From contig JAJZQI010000019.1 of assembly GCA_021851875.1 (NCBI GenBank), positions 1-37,931 on the forward strand: DNA of 37,931 bases, in the 5' to 3' direction. A program made the position numbers and the translations under genes. This document shows, piece after piece, positions 1 through 8,334 of this stretch. Below the pieces are notes generated by a model. It did no database searches. It was not told where the DNA came from and worked only from the letters and a program-made list of their open reading frames with translations. The DNA comes from Pseudomonadota bacterium (GTDB taxonomy: Bacteria > Pseudomonadota > Gammaproteobacteria > Burkholderiales > JAJZQI01). Every line of letters starts with the position of its first letter. Positions within the stretch are counted from its first letter, which is position 1.

Positions 1-143
1 AGGAAGCGGTGAAGTAACCGATGTGTTTGGTTAAGCAAAGTTTGGCGGGGTTTCGGTGCAGGGTCATATTTGCCGCAGGCAAATGTGAGCCGGAGCCAAA
101 ACTGTAGAGCCATTCTGGAGCAATTGCAGGAAGCGGTGAAGTA
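1..143. repeat. 16-bp direct repeat flanking a hairpin
   Basis: The 16 bases AGGAAGCGGTGAAGTA occur at 1-16 and again at 128-143. Both copies can be read as codons Glu-Ala-Val-Lys followed by a stop (TAA in the first, TAG in the second), so the first may be the extreme 3' end of a plus-strand gene lying to the left, and the second a partial duplication of it. Between them lies a strong inverted repeat at 64-88 (arms TCATATTTGCC and GGCAAATGTGA, loop GCA, one T-G wobble). No T-tract follows, so it is not a classic terminator. The stretch 144-279 before yhdP holds no further gene I can support. Confidence 0.5.
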
Positions 144-279
144 GATCCCTGGAAATGTGCCTGCCGGTAAACGTAAAACGGGACGAATACGTTATGCTTA
201 CAGCTGGATATGTGTGAAATGACCCATCGCTGCCCGCTGGATCGGCAGAGACGATGGATAGAGATAGGCAGTAAGCTGA

Positions 280-3200
280 TTGGGCTTTTGGGGGCGCGTT
301 AAACAACTCGGCGCCCTTCCCGCACGGGGAGGGCAGGCCTTTCTGTCCCTGCTCGACTGGCTCGGCAGCCGGGTGTTGCGGCTGTGGCGGCGGCATTCAC
401 GCCTGCTGTCCATCGCGCTCATACTGCTTCTGCTGAGCGGGAGCGGCGTTGTAGCCGGTTTGCGCTACTGGATATTGCCGAACATCGATCAGTATCGGCC
501 GGAATTGACCCGGGCATTGAGTCGGGCGATTGGCCAACAAGTCACATTGGAACAGATGCAGGCGGACTGGTCCGGTTTGCATCCCCGTCTGTACCTGAAA
601 AATCTGCGAATTCTCGATGCCGCCGGCCAGCCGATTTTCACGCTTGCCGCAGTCAAGGCCACGCTTTCCTGGTGGTCCATCCCAACCCTGTCGCCGCGTT
701 TTGACTCGATCCTGCTGATTAATCCATTGCTTGACCTGCGCTACGACGCGGCGGGCAAGATCTGGCTGGGCGGAATCTGGCTCAACCCGCCGGGACCGGA
801 CCGGGGCGTGTCCGACTGGCTGCTGGCGCAGCATGTGATCTTGATCGACCATGCCCATATCGGTTGGCTGGATCAGAAAAATAAACTGCCGCCGGTGCTG
901 CTCAATCAGGTGTCCATGCGTCTGCACAACAACGGCAACCGACACCGGTTCGGTCTGGTCGGTCAGGTGCAGGACGTGACGCCGCATATTGATCTGCGCG
1001 GTGATTTTCGCGGCCGCAGTCTGCAGGATCTGACCCGCTGGCACGGCACCCTGTACAGCCGGATCGATCAGGTCGGCGTGGCGGCATTGCAGGCGCGCCT
1101 GCCGTTTGCCTTGCCGGTGCGCGGCGGCGCCGGCGGGGTGCAGTCGTGGCTGGCAGTGAATGGCGGGCGGCTCACCGGCGTGACCGCCAACGTGCTGCTA
1201 CAGAAGACGTCCGGTCAATTGAGCGGCGCTGCCCCATTTGCACTGAACTGGCTGAAAGGTCAGGTTGCCTGGTCGGACGATGCCGGCCGACTGAAAATTT
1301 CCTCACGCCAGCTTGCCTTGCAGATGGCCAACGGCGTGCATCTGTCTCCCACGGATTTTTCGCTGGAGCTGCGGCGTTCAGACAAAGACATCATTCAACA
1401 GGGCTCACTGCAGGCCAATCGGCTGGATGCCGGCGAATTGCTGGCGGTGGCATCGTATGTGCCGCTGCCCGATTCCTTGCGGCAGCGTATCAAGGAACTG
1501 GCTCCGACCGGACGGCTGGAGGAGGTGCAGGCGAGCTGGCAGGGCGAATGGCCGTCACTGCAGCGCTATAGCCTGAAAGCCGGTTTCGTCCGGGCGGGCT
1601 TGGCAGCGCAAGGCGTCCTGCCCGGCGCGCGTGGCGTGAGCGGCACGCTGCTGGCCAATGACAGCGGCGGCACCCTCACGCTGGACTCGCGCGCGAGCAC
1701 GGTCGACCTGCCGCATGTTTTTCGGCGCAGGTTGGCTTTTGATCACCTGCGCGCCAATCTGTCCTGGGAGAAGGTGGGACAGCAGACAGAGGTGCACATC
1801 GGTCAGGTGTCGTTCGATAACGCCGCTTTGGCAGGCAAAGTGATCGGCAGCTATCGCACTCAGGCAAATGGTCCCGGCACGATTGATTTGACCGGTAATC
1901 TGTTCCGGGCCGAGGCCAGCAAGGTGTACGAATATCTGCCCACCATCATCAACCAGGATGCGCTTGACTGGCTGGATCATGCCTTCCTGGCCGGCCGGTC
2001 CAGCGATGTTTTCCTGCGTCTTAAGGGGCCGTTGCAGGATTTTCCTTTCGCGGACGGGAAATCGGGTCAATTCATCGCCAAGGTACCGATTGAGGGCGGG
2101 CGATTGCACTACGGCGAAGGTTGGCCCGAGTTCAATAATGTCCAGGCCAATTTGCTGTTTTCCGGCGCGCGCATGGAGGTCAAGGTCAATCATGCCGACG
2201 TGCTGGGCAACGAAATCAAACTGGCCGATGTTGTCATCCCCGATCTGATGAGTGAGAACGAGCAGTTGCTCGTGCACGGCGAAGCCGCAGGGCCCCTGGA
2301 GGCTTTGTTGACTTTCGTGCAGCAAAGTCCGGTGCACGAGATGACGCGCCATTTCACCGATGGCATGCATGGCGGCGGCAACGGCGCGGTGGTGCTTGAT
2401 ATCGACATGCCGTTGCGGCATATGATCGACGCGACGGTGAAGGGGCAGGTGAAGTTCAGCGACAACCAGATTACGTTTGCCTCCGCCATCCCGGCATTGG
2501 CACATGTGCGGGGACAGTTGGATTTCGATGAGCATGGGATCGCCGCTCACAACATGCAGGTCCAGACGCTGGGCGGGGCAGCCAAACTCAATGTGTTGAC
2601 AGCCGCCGGCGCAGTGCAGGTGAAAGCCGAGGGTAAGGCGACCGCGGCCGGCTTGCAAAACTACCTTGCCGCGCTGCCGGCCGGAAGCCTGAGCGGAACG
2701 GCGGCATGGAAGGCGCAGCTCGATATCACGGATCTGGCGAGCTTGCAGGTGGACTCCGATCTGCAGGGGCTGGGCATCCGTTTGCCCGCGCCATACAGTA
2801 AAGTGGCTGCGACGGCCATGCCTTTCAGGCTGTCGATGAATCAGGCGGCTGACGGCACGGAAAACTGGGACGGGCAGCTGGGCAAATGGGCAACCCTGCG
2901 CCTGTGGCGGAGCGGCGATGGCAAAACGCCAGGGCAAGGCGTGATCCAGTTGGGCGGCGGGGAAACCCAGTTGAACAGGAGCGGAATCTGGTTGCAGGGC
3001 GAATTGCCGGCGTTTGATCTGGATGCATGGCGGCGGCTTCCCTGGCCGGGGCAGAGCGAGGACTCCGCCGGCATTCCGCTGGCGGGCGCCAGTCTGAAAT
3101 TTCAACAGCTCGATGCGGCGGGCCGTCGCTTTGGCCCGCTCGCGGTCGAAGCCCGGCACGTCGACGACAGCCAGCAATGGAACATCGGTCTTAACGGACA

Positions 3201-4200
3201 GGATATGGTCGGACAGCTGGTCTGGTCGGGCAGCGCTGAAGGCAAATTGAGCGGGCACTTCAAGCGCTTCGCCGTGCCTGCCGCGGCGCCCGCGCAGGCC
3301 GCCCCGGCTGCGCCCGCCATCAGCAACCCGACACCGCCTCAGCCGCAAAACTCCAATTTGCCGGTGGTGGATATCGTCGCCGATCAGTTCGATTTGGGTC
3401 CCCGGCACCTTGGTCGCTTGGCGGTAATGGCCAAACCGGTCGGCACCAGCTGGACGATTGATAATTTGCTGTTGTCGGCGCCGGATTACGAGCTTTCCAT
3501 GGCCGGCACGTGGGATCGCCAGCCGCGACCGGGACGAACCAGCGTCAAGGTGCAGATGGACATAAAAGACATCTCGTCATTCCTGGCCCGCATCGGCTTC
3601 GAAGGCACGGTCAAGCGGGGCAAGGCGCAGTTGGCCGGGCAGGTCAGCTGGATGAATGAGCCGGCCTCGCTGGATTATGCCTCGCTGACAGGGGAGTTGC
3701 AGTTGAATGCGGTTAACGGGCAGTTTCTCAAAATCGACCCGGGGGTCGGCAAACTGCTGGGCATCCTCAGTTTGCAGGCTTTGCCGCGGCGGATCACCCT
3801 CGATTTCCGCGATATCTTCAGCGAAGGCCTGGCATTCGATTCCATTCGGGGCGACATGCTGATCAACAAAGGCATTCTGACGACAGATGATTTCCGTATT
3901 GAAGGGCCAGCAGCTAAAATTGAAATGCGGGGTAAAACCGATCTGGCAAAGGAAACCCAGGATCTGACCGTGCATGTGCAGCCAACCCTGTCGGAAGGCG
4001 TGTCGGTGGCGGGCGGACTGATCGGCGGACCGGCCGTGGGCATTGCTTCCTATGTGCTGCAGAAGGTGCTGAAAAATCCGCTGGAGCAGATTGTCGGGTA
4101 TGAATACCACGTCAGCGGTACGTGGTCGGATCCGCAGGTGGAAAAAGCCAAACGCACGGCGGTGGACAGCGCGCCGGTCGATCCGATAAACGGCAACTGA
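280..4200 (+). CDS. yhdP: YhdP family AsmA-like envelope protein (TIGR02099 type)
   Basis: A 1306-residue protein close in length to E. coli YhdP (1266). Family members are inner-membrane anchored AsmA-like proteins that span the periplasm and take part in phospholipid delivery to the outer membrane. Visible here: a basic start (Trp-Arg-Arg-His-Ser-Arg), one membrane segment at about residues 43-62, then a long beta-rich periplasmic body, and an AsmA-like C-terminal part (about residues 1050-1290). A Pro/Ala-rich linker lies at about 998-1027. The TTG at 280 is the first possible start because an in-frame TGA lies just before it; GTG near 373 could also serve, directly before the membrane anchor. 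It heads a plus-strand gene set with the nitrilase and tldD, an order common in betaproteobacteria. Confidence 0.85.
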   Translation: MGFWGRVKQLGALPARGGQAFLSLLDWLGSRVLRLWRRHSRLLSIALILLLLSGSGVVAGLRYWILPNIDQYRPELTRALSRAIGQQVTLEQMQADWSGLHPRLYLKNLRILDAAGQPIFTLAAVKATLSWWSIPTLSPRFDSILLINPLLDLRYDAAGKIWLGGIWLNPPGPDRGVSDWLLAQHVILIDHAHIGWLDQKNKLPPVLLNQVSMRLHNNGNRHRFGLVGQVQDVTPHIDLRGDFRGRSLQDLTRWHGTLYSRIDQVGVAALQARLPFALPVRGGAGGVQSWLAVNGGRLTGVTANVLLQKTSGQLSGAAPFALNWLKGQVAWSDDAGRLKISSRQLALQMANGVHLSPTDFSLELRRSDKDIIQQGSLQANRLDAGELLAVASYVPLPDSLRQRIKELAPTGRLEEVQASWQGEWPSLQRYSLKAGFVRAGLAAQGVLPGARGVSGTLLANDSGGTLTLDSRASTVDLPHVFRRRLAFDHLRANLSWEKVGQQTEVHIGQVSFDNAALAGKVIGSYRTQANGPGTIDLTGNLFRAEASKVYEYLPTIINQDALDWLDHAFLAGRSSDVFLRLKGPLQDFPFADGKSGQFIAKVPIEGGRLHYGEGWPEFNNVQANLLFSGARMEVKVNHADVLGNEIKLADVVIPDLMSENEQLLVHGEAAGPLEALLTFVQQSPVHEMTRHFTDGMHGGGNGAVVLDIDMPLRHMIDATVKGQVKFSDNQITFASAIPALAHVRGQLDFDEHGIAAHNMQVQTLGGAAKLNVLTAAGAVQVKAEGKATAAGLQNYLAALPAGSLSGTAAWKAQLDITDLASLQVDSDLQGLGIRLPAPYSKVAATAMPFRLSMNQAADGTENWDGQLGKWATLRLWRSGDGKTPGQGVIQLGGGETQLNRSGIWLQGELPAFDLDAWRRLPWPGQSEDSAGIPLAGASLKFQQLDAAGRRFGPLAVEARHVDDSQQWNIGLNGQDMVGQLVWSGSAEGKLSGHFKRFAVPAAAPAQAAPAAPAISNPTPPQPQNSNLPVVDIVADQFDLGPRHLGRLAVMAKPVGTSWTIDNLLLSAPDYELSMAGTWDRQPRPGRTSVKVQMDIKDISSFLARIGFEGTVKRGKAQLAGQVSWMNEPASLDYASLTGELQLNAVNGQFLKIDPGVGKLLGILSLQALPRRITLDFRDIFSEGLAFDSIRGDMLINKGILTTDDFRIEGPAAKIEMRGKTDLAKETQDLTVHVQPTLSEGVSVAGGLIGGPAVGIASYVLQKVLKNPLEQIVGYEYHVSGTWSDPQVEKAKRTAVDSAPVDPINGN

Positions 4201-4234
4201 GCGTGAACGAGGCAGACAAGGACAGGCGAGCAGG

Positions 4235-4588
4235 ATGAAAATAAACGGAATGATGCGGAATGGTGCCGTCACGCTGCTGCTCGGGAGCACTGCGTTACAG
4301 GCAGGTCAGTGGACCGTGCCGGCCGATTTCTGGTTTACCCCGCGCAGTGCGCAAATCATTTTGCAGCAGCCGGACATTCGTGCGGCAGTAAATGATTTTC
4401 TGCAACAGCCGGGCAGTCTGTTGCGTTTGCACCACGCGCCGGGCGACGAGTCGGCGATGCAGGCGGATGAACTGCGTTACTGGCTGATGTCGCTTGCGCT
4501 CGACGGTAAACGCATCCAACTGCAGGCGGATTTGCCGCCGAACCAGCCAATTAAACTGGATACCGATAACAAAAAGGGGAATTCATGA
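4235..4588 (+). CDS. small exported protein of unknown function
   Basis: 117 residues. A short basic start, a hydrophobic segment (about residues 10-20) and a Leu-Gln-Ala site suggest a signal peptide cut after residue 23, leaving a mature periplasmic protein of about 94 residues. I do not recognise the family. The mature part begins Gly-Gln-Trp-Thr-Val-Pro and is rich in Gln and Leu, with a segment Arg-Ile-Gln-Leu-Gln-Ala-Asp-Leu-Pro near the end. It starts 34 bases after yhdP and its TGA overlaps the ATG of the nitrilase gene (ATGA), so it is probably translationally coupled. Met6 is an alternative start. Position between an AsmA-like transporter and an amidase suggests an envelope role, but this is only inference. 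Confidence 0.7.
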   Translation: MKINGMMRNGAVTLLLGSTALQAGQWTVPADFWFTPRSAQIILQQPDIRAAVNDFLQQPGSLLRLHHAPGDESAMQADELRYWLMSLALDGKRIQLQADLPPNQPIKLDTDNKKGNS

Positions 4589-5505
4589 CAGCAGCTTCGA
4601 GTTTTGCGCGCAAGAAAGTTCGGCCGTCCGTTGGCAAGACCAAACCGCAGCCAGGCGTATGCCGCGTCGCGGCCATCCAGATGGCTTCCTCGCCCAATGT
4701 GGCGGCCAATCTTGCGGAAGCGGAACGCCTGATCGAAATGGCGGTGAAGCAGGGGGCGCGTTTGGTCGCCCTGCCGGAATACTTTGCCATCATGGGGCAA
4801 AAGAATACCGATAAGGTCGAGGCAAAAGAAGCGCTGGGCAAGGGCCCCATTCAGAAATTCTTGTCCAGCACGGCGAAAAAGCACAAAATCTGGCTGGTGG
4901 GCGGTTCCATTCCGCTGGAAGCCGGCGTGCCGAACAAGGTGCGCAACAGTTGCCTGGTATACGACGACAAGGGCAAGCTGGTTGCCCGCTACGACAAGAT
5001 TCACCTGTTCGGACTGAATCTGGGGGCCGAGCAGTATCGCGAGCAGGAAACCATCGAACCGGGCGATCAGGTGGTGGTGGTGAAAACCCCGTTTGGCCGC
5101 ATCGGCCTGGCGATTTGTTACGATCTGCGTTTCCCCGAGCTGTTCCGCGCCATGGGTCAAGTCGATCTCATCGTGCTGCCTTCCGCCTTTACGGCAACGA
5201 CCGGCAAAGCTCACTGGGAGCCGTTGGTGCGTTCGCGCGCGATCGAAAATCTGGCCTACGTCATTGCGCCGGCGCAGGGGGGGTATCATTTGTCCGGCCG
5301 CGAAACGCATGGCCACAGCATGATCGTCGATCCCTGGGGCGTGGTGCTGGATCAGCTGCCGCGCGGCTCCGGCGTGGTGATCGCCAATATCAATCCAAGT
5401 TACCAGGCGAGCCTGCGAGCCAGCCTGCCGGCGCTGACCCATCGTACGATCAGCGAGTGCAATGCAAACGTTGTTGAAATAAACCTGGAATCCGAGAAGA
5501 AATAA
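4585..5505 (+). CDS. carbon-nitrogen hydrolase (nitrilase superfamily, Nit1/Nit2-like)
   Basis: 306 residues with the full nitrilase triad: Glu65 (in Leu-Pro-Glu-Tyr-Phe), Lys138 (Asp-Lys-Ile-His-Leu) and nucleophile Cys178 (Ala-Ile-Cys-Tyr-Asp-Leu-Arg-Phe-Pro). This pattern, with [10 protein letters not shown] after the Cys, is typical of the Nit branch, whose known members hydrolyse deaminated glutathione or omega-amides of 2-oxo acids; a metabolite-repair amidase in the cytoplasm is the best guess. Compared with the minimal fold there is a basic N-terminal extension of about 25 residues (two Lys/Arg clusters). The start ATG overlaps the stop of the upstream small gene by four bases, and the TAA stop overlaps the ATG of tldD by one base. 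Exact substrate cannot be read from sequence. Confidence 0.88.
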   Translation: MTAASSFARKKVRPSVGKTKPQPGVCRVAAIQMASSPNVAANLAEAERLIEMAVKQGARLVALPEYFAIMGQKNTDKVEAKEALGKGPIQKFLSSTAKKHKIWLVGGSIPLEAGVPNKVRNSCLVYDDKGKLVARYDKIHLFGLNLGAEQYREQETIEPGDQVVVVKTPFGRIGLAICYDLRFPELFRAMGQVDLIVLPSAFTATTGKAHWEPLVRSRAIENLAYVIAPAQGGYHLSGRETHGHSMIVDPWGVVLDQLPRGSGVVIANINPSYQASLRASLPALTHRTISECNANVVEINLESEKK

Positions 5506-6983
5506 TGGCAACTACCGACAGCGGCGTATTTATGCCCGCCAACGAAAGTCTGTTTGAAACTGCGCACGGCTGCCTGCTGGCGCCGTACGGCATGAACACG
5601 CACGATCTGGACAGCGTGCTGGGGCGTTTGATGACGCACCATGTGGACTTTGCTGATCTGTACTTCCAGTACACCCGCTCCGAGAGCTGGAGTCTGGAAG
5701 AAGGACAGGTCAAGTCCGGCAGTTTCAATATCGACCAGGGGGTGGGGGTGCGCGCCGTGGCAGGTGAAAAAACCGCCTTCGCCTATTCCGACGAAATCAG
5801 TTTGCCGGCCTTGTCGCAGGCGGCCGAGGCAACCCGTGCCATTGCGCGGGCCGGGCGCGAACACAAGGCCTTGGCGGCGCACCGCATTGCCGGGCACCAG
5901 CTTTATACCCCGCATGACCCGCTGGCCAGTCTGAAAGACAGCGACAAGGTGGCGCTGCTGGAACGGCTGGAGAAAATCGCCCGCGGCCTCGATCAGCGCG
6001 TGACGCAGGTGATGGCGCATCTGGCGGGCGAATACGAAGTGGTGCTGGTTGCCCGCTCCGATGGGCGACTGGCCGCGGACGTGCGTCCCTTGGTGCGCCT
6101 GTCGCTGCAAGTCATCATGGAAGCGAATGGCCGACGTGAGCAGGGCAGTGCCGGTGGCGGCGGCCGTTTCGACTATCATTACTTCACCGACGAAATGCTG
6201 CACAACTACGCCAGCCAGGCCGTGCATCAGGCATCGGTCAATCTGGAAGCGCGTCCCGCCCCCGCCGGCAGCATGACGGTCGTGCTCGGCTCCGGCTGGC
6301 CCGGCATCCTGCTGCATGAGGCCATTGGTCATGGGCTGGAAGGCGACTTCAACCGTAAAGGCAGTTCGGCCTTTTCCGGTCGCGTGGGCGAGCGCGTGGC
6401 TGCCGCCGGCGTGACGGTGGTGGATGACGGTACGCTGGCGCGCCGCCGTGGTTCGCTCAATGTCGACGACGAAGGCAACCCGACCGAGAGCACCGTACTG
6501 ATCGAAAACGGCATTCTCAAAGGCTATATGCAGGATACGCTGAATGCCCGTCTGATGGGTGTGCCGGTGACCGGCAATGCGCGCCGTGAATCGTTTGCCC
6601 ACATTCCCATGCCGCGCATGACCAACACCTATATGCTCAACGGCGACAAGGATCCGCAGGAAATCATCGCCTCGGTCAAACACGGTCTTTACGCCGTCAA
6701 CTTCGGCGGTGGTCAGGTGGACATTACCAGCGGCAAGTTTGTCTTCTCCGCCGCCGAGGCCTACATGATCGAGGATGGGAAAATCACCTATCCGGTCAAG
6801 GGCGCCACATTAATCGGCAACGGACCGGATGTGCTGACGCGTGTCAGCATGATCGGCAATGACATGGCCCTCGATCCTGGGGTCGGCACCTGCGGCAAGG
6901 AAGGTCAGAGCGTTCCGGTAGGGGTCGGTCAACCCACCTTGCGCATTGATGGTCTGACGGTGGGCGGCACGGGGCAGGCCTGA
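5505..6983 (+). CDS. tldD: metalloprotease TldD
   Basis: 492 residues, the usual size for TldD (PmbA/TldD family, peptidase U62). The metal-binding motif His-Glu-Ala-Ile-Gly-His is at residues 271-276, directly before Gly-Leu-Glu-Gly-Asp as in E. coli TldD. TldD works as a heterodimer with TldE (PmbA), which is not in this window; in E. coli the pair matures microcin B17 and degrades unfolded antitoxin CcdA. The first about 30 residues look longer than in E. coli; Met30 is an alternative start but has no better ribosome site. Start and upstream stop overlap as TAATG, so it is the last gene of the yhdP operon. Family assignment is firm; physiological substrate here is unknown. Confidence 0.95.
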   Translation: MATTDSGVFMPANESLFETAHGCLLAPYGMNTHDLDSVLGRLMTHHVDFADLYFQYTRSESWSLEEGQVKSGSFNIDQGVGVRAVAGEKTAFAYSDEISLPALSQAAEATRAIARAGREHKALAAHRIAGHQLYTPHDPLASLKDSDKVALLERLEKIARGLDQRVTQVMAHLAGEYEVVLVARSDGRLAADVRPLVRLSLQVIMEANGRREQGSAGGGGRFDYHYFTDEMLHNYASQAVHQASVNLEARPAPAGSMTVVLGSGWPGILLHEAIGHGLEGDFNRKGSSAFSGRVGERVAAAGVTVVDDGTLARRRGSLNVDDEGNPTESTVLIENGILKGYMQDTLNARLMGVPVTGNARRESFAHIPMPRMTNTYMLNGDKDPQEIIASVKHGLYAVNFGGGQVDITSGKFVFSAAEAYMIEDGKITYPVKGATLIGNGPDVLTRVSMIGNDMALDPGVGTCGKEGQSVPVGVGQPTLRIDGLTVGGTGQA

Positions 6984-7020
6984 AGTCCCCCTGCCCGGTC
7001 GCATCTGTTGTAATAACGCC

Positions 7021-7044
7021 ATTACGGTTGCCTGCAACCGTAAT
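7021..7044. repeat. perfect 24-bp palindrome after tldD
   Basis: ATTACGGTTGC and its exact reverse complement GCAACCGTAAT are separated only by CT, an 11-bp perfect stem. It lies 38 bases after the tldD stop. There is no T-run after it, so it may be a transcript-end stabilising hairpin or a protein-binding palindrome rather than a standard terminator. Confidence 0.6.
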
Positions 7045-7076
7045 ACAGTTGTCACTGTTCTTGTCATTTTCCTGTT

Positions 7077-7082
7077 TATAAT
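7077..7082 (+). promoter_or_regulatory. candidate -10 box of the DUF2934 gene
   Basis: A perfect TATAAT at 7077-7082 with TTGTCA boxes at 7049 and 7061, neither at the ideal 17-base spacing (22 and 10 bases). If used, the message would carry a leader of about 160 bases before the ATG at 7253. Judged by eye only. Confidence 0.35.
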
Positions 7083-7252
7083 CTAATACTGAAACTGTGT
7101 GGCAAAGCCGGTCCAGCGGTGGTGTTGCGGCCGTGTGACTGCTGTGGGCGGCCTGGGTTTGTTTTATGGCTCTGCTTGAGTGGGTTGGCCACATAATTTC
7201 CGGCAAATGGGTTCGGCACAACCGATCTGGATAGACAGTGGAGGCTATTGAA

Positions 7253-7606
7253 ATGGCAGACAGCAAGACCCCGGCAGCAAGCAAGACAACCAAAACCGCC
7301 GCAAGCAAGACGACGGCAAGCGCCAAACCCGCAGCAGCGAAACCTGCCGCAGTGAAACCAGCCATCAAGGCGGCGGCCAAACCGGCGGCAAGCAAGACGG
7401 CGAAACCCGCAGCGGCCAAAACGACGACTGTTCGCCGTGCCAAAGCCAAGTCCGTGTCCCCCGAGCAGCGTTACATGATGATTGCCGAAGCGGCGTATTT
7501 TCGCGCCGAAAAACGCGGTTTTTCCGGCATCGATGCCTGGCATGACTGGTACGAGGCTGAACGCGAAATCGACGGCATGCTGGCAAGCGGCAAGACCCCC
7601 ATTTAA
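7253..7606 (+). CDS. Lys/Ala-rich histone H1-like protein with C-terminal DUF2934 domain
   Basis: 117 residues from ATG 7253. This start is chosen over GTG 7238 because GGAGG (7240-7244) sits 8 bases before it. Residues 1-65 are a low-complexity tail of Ala, Lys, Thr, Ser and Pro with repeated Lys-Pro-Ala and Ser-Lys-Thr units, resembling bacterial histone H1-like tails that bind DNA loosely. The C-terminal about 45 residues (Ile-Ala-Glu-Ala-Ala-Tyr-Phe-Arg-Ala-Glu-Lys-Arg, then Trp-His-Asp-Trp-Tyr-Glu-Ala-Glu) match the pattern of DUF2934. A role as a small nucleoid or stress protein is inferred, not shown. It stands alone, with a long leader and hairpins downstream. Confidence 0.8.
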   Translation: MADSKTPAASKTTKTAASKTTASAKPAAAKPAAVKPAIKAAAKPAASKTAKPAAAKTTTVRRAKAKSVSPEQRYMMIAEAAYFRAEKRGFSGIDAWHDWYEAEREIDGMLASGKTPI

Positions 7607-7643
7607 GGTTCTTTTCTCCAGCCACTCCTGACGGCTTGCGTGG

Positions 7644-7679
7644 CGGCTTCCAGCGAGCGCCGGAAGCCGTACGCTTCCG
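7644..7679. repeat. two mutually exclusive hairpins
   Basis: CGGCTTCC (7644-7651) can pair with GGAAGCCG (7662-7669), while CGGAAGC (7661-7667) can pair with GCTTCCG (7673-7679). The central segment is shared, so only one stem can form at a time. They sit between the DUF2934 gene and the promoter of the CBS gene. No T-run follows either stem. Confidence 0.45.
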
Positions 7680-7682
7680 ACT

Positions 7683-7711
7683 TTGACACTGTGCGCCTTT
7701 ACAAATACACT
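7683..7711 (+). promoter_or_regulatory. sigma-70 promoter of the CBS-domain gene
   Basis: A perfect -35 box TTGACA (7683-7688), a 17-base spacer, and -10 box TACACT (7706-7711, 4 of 6). It points toward the gene starting at 7789, giving a leader of about 70 bases. Confidence 0.6.
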
Positions 7712-7788
7712 TCAGTAAAGCAGGCGCAGCCCTCAGGTCAAGCGTTTCTGCGGCATCTGTGCCAAACAATAATTCCGAAGGAGCCGTC

Positions 7789-8223
7789 ATGATTATCCGC
7801 GATATTCTCACCGTGAAAAACGGGGTGGTGTTTCATATAGCACCCGATGCCGCCTTGGCTGATGCAACCCGACAAATGGTCGAGAATGACGTGGGTTCCC
7901 TGGTGGTACAGCATAACCACAGCATGGTTGGCTTGCTGACTGAGCGGGATTTGCTGCGGGCGGTCAATGATCATGGCCCGGCTTATGCCGGCAAGGCCGT
8001 GCAGGAATACATGACCACCGAGCCGATTATCGGCAATCCCGAGGATACAGTGGACTATGTGCGCGGCGTGATGACCCAGTTCCGCATCAGCCACCTGCCG
8101 GTATTGGAGGGCGAGCAGCTGGTCGGCATCATTTCCTTCCATGATGTGGCCAAGGCGTGCCTTGCCGAGGCGAAATTCGAAAATCATCTGCTCAAGCGTT
8201 ATATCCGTCATTGGCCCGAGTAA
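7789..8223 (+). CDS. two-CBS-domain protein
   Basis: 144 residues made almost wholly of two CBS domains (about residues 8-62 and 74-130), the tandem unit that forms a Bateman module and usually binds adenine nucleotides. Typical pieces are visible: Gly-Ser-Leu-Val-Val, Gly-Leu-Leu-Thr-Glu-Arg-Asp-Leu in the first, and Ile-Ser-His-Leu-Pro-Val with Gly-Ile-Ile-Ser in the second. ATG 7789 is preferred over the in-frame ATG at 7759 because AAGGAG (7778-7783) lies five bases before it. No effector domain is fused, so it may act as a stand-alone energy sensor. Preceded by its own promoter and separated by 111 bases from the next gene. Confidence 0.88.
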   Translation: MIIRDILTVKNGVVFHIAPDAALADATRQMVENDVGSLVVQHNHSMVGLLTERDLLRAVNDHGPAYAGKAVQEYMTTEPIIGNPEDTVDYVRGVMTQFRISHLPVLEGEQLVGIISFHDVAKACLAEAKFENHLLKRYIRHWPE

Positions 8224-8334
8224 TTCGGCGTTCATGCCGCGAAACATGAAGGGCGGCGGCCATTCGATTAAGTGACCTGTTTGGCAAATGATGTTTGGCT
8301 GTGCTTGACCAGATATTAGGAAGGGGCAGTTTGC

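Noticed and set aside
1555-3408. 617-residue minus-strand frame inside yhdP
   Set aside because: Shadow of yhdP; no motif, no ribosome site, wrong composition.
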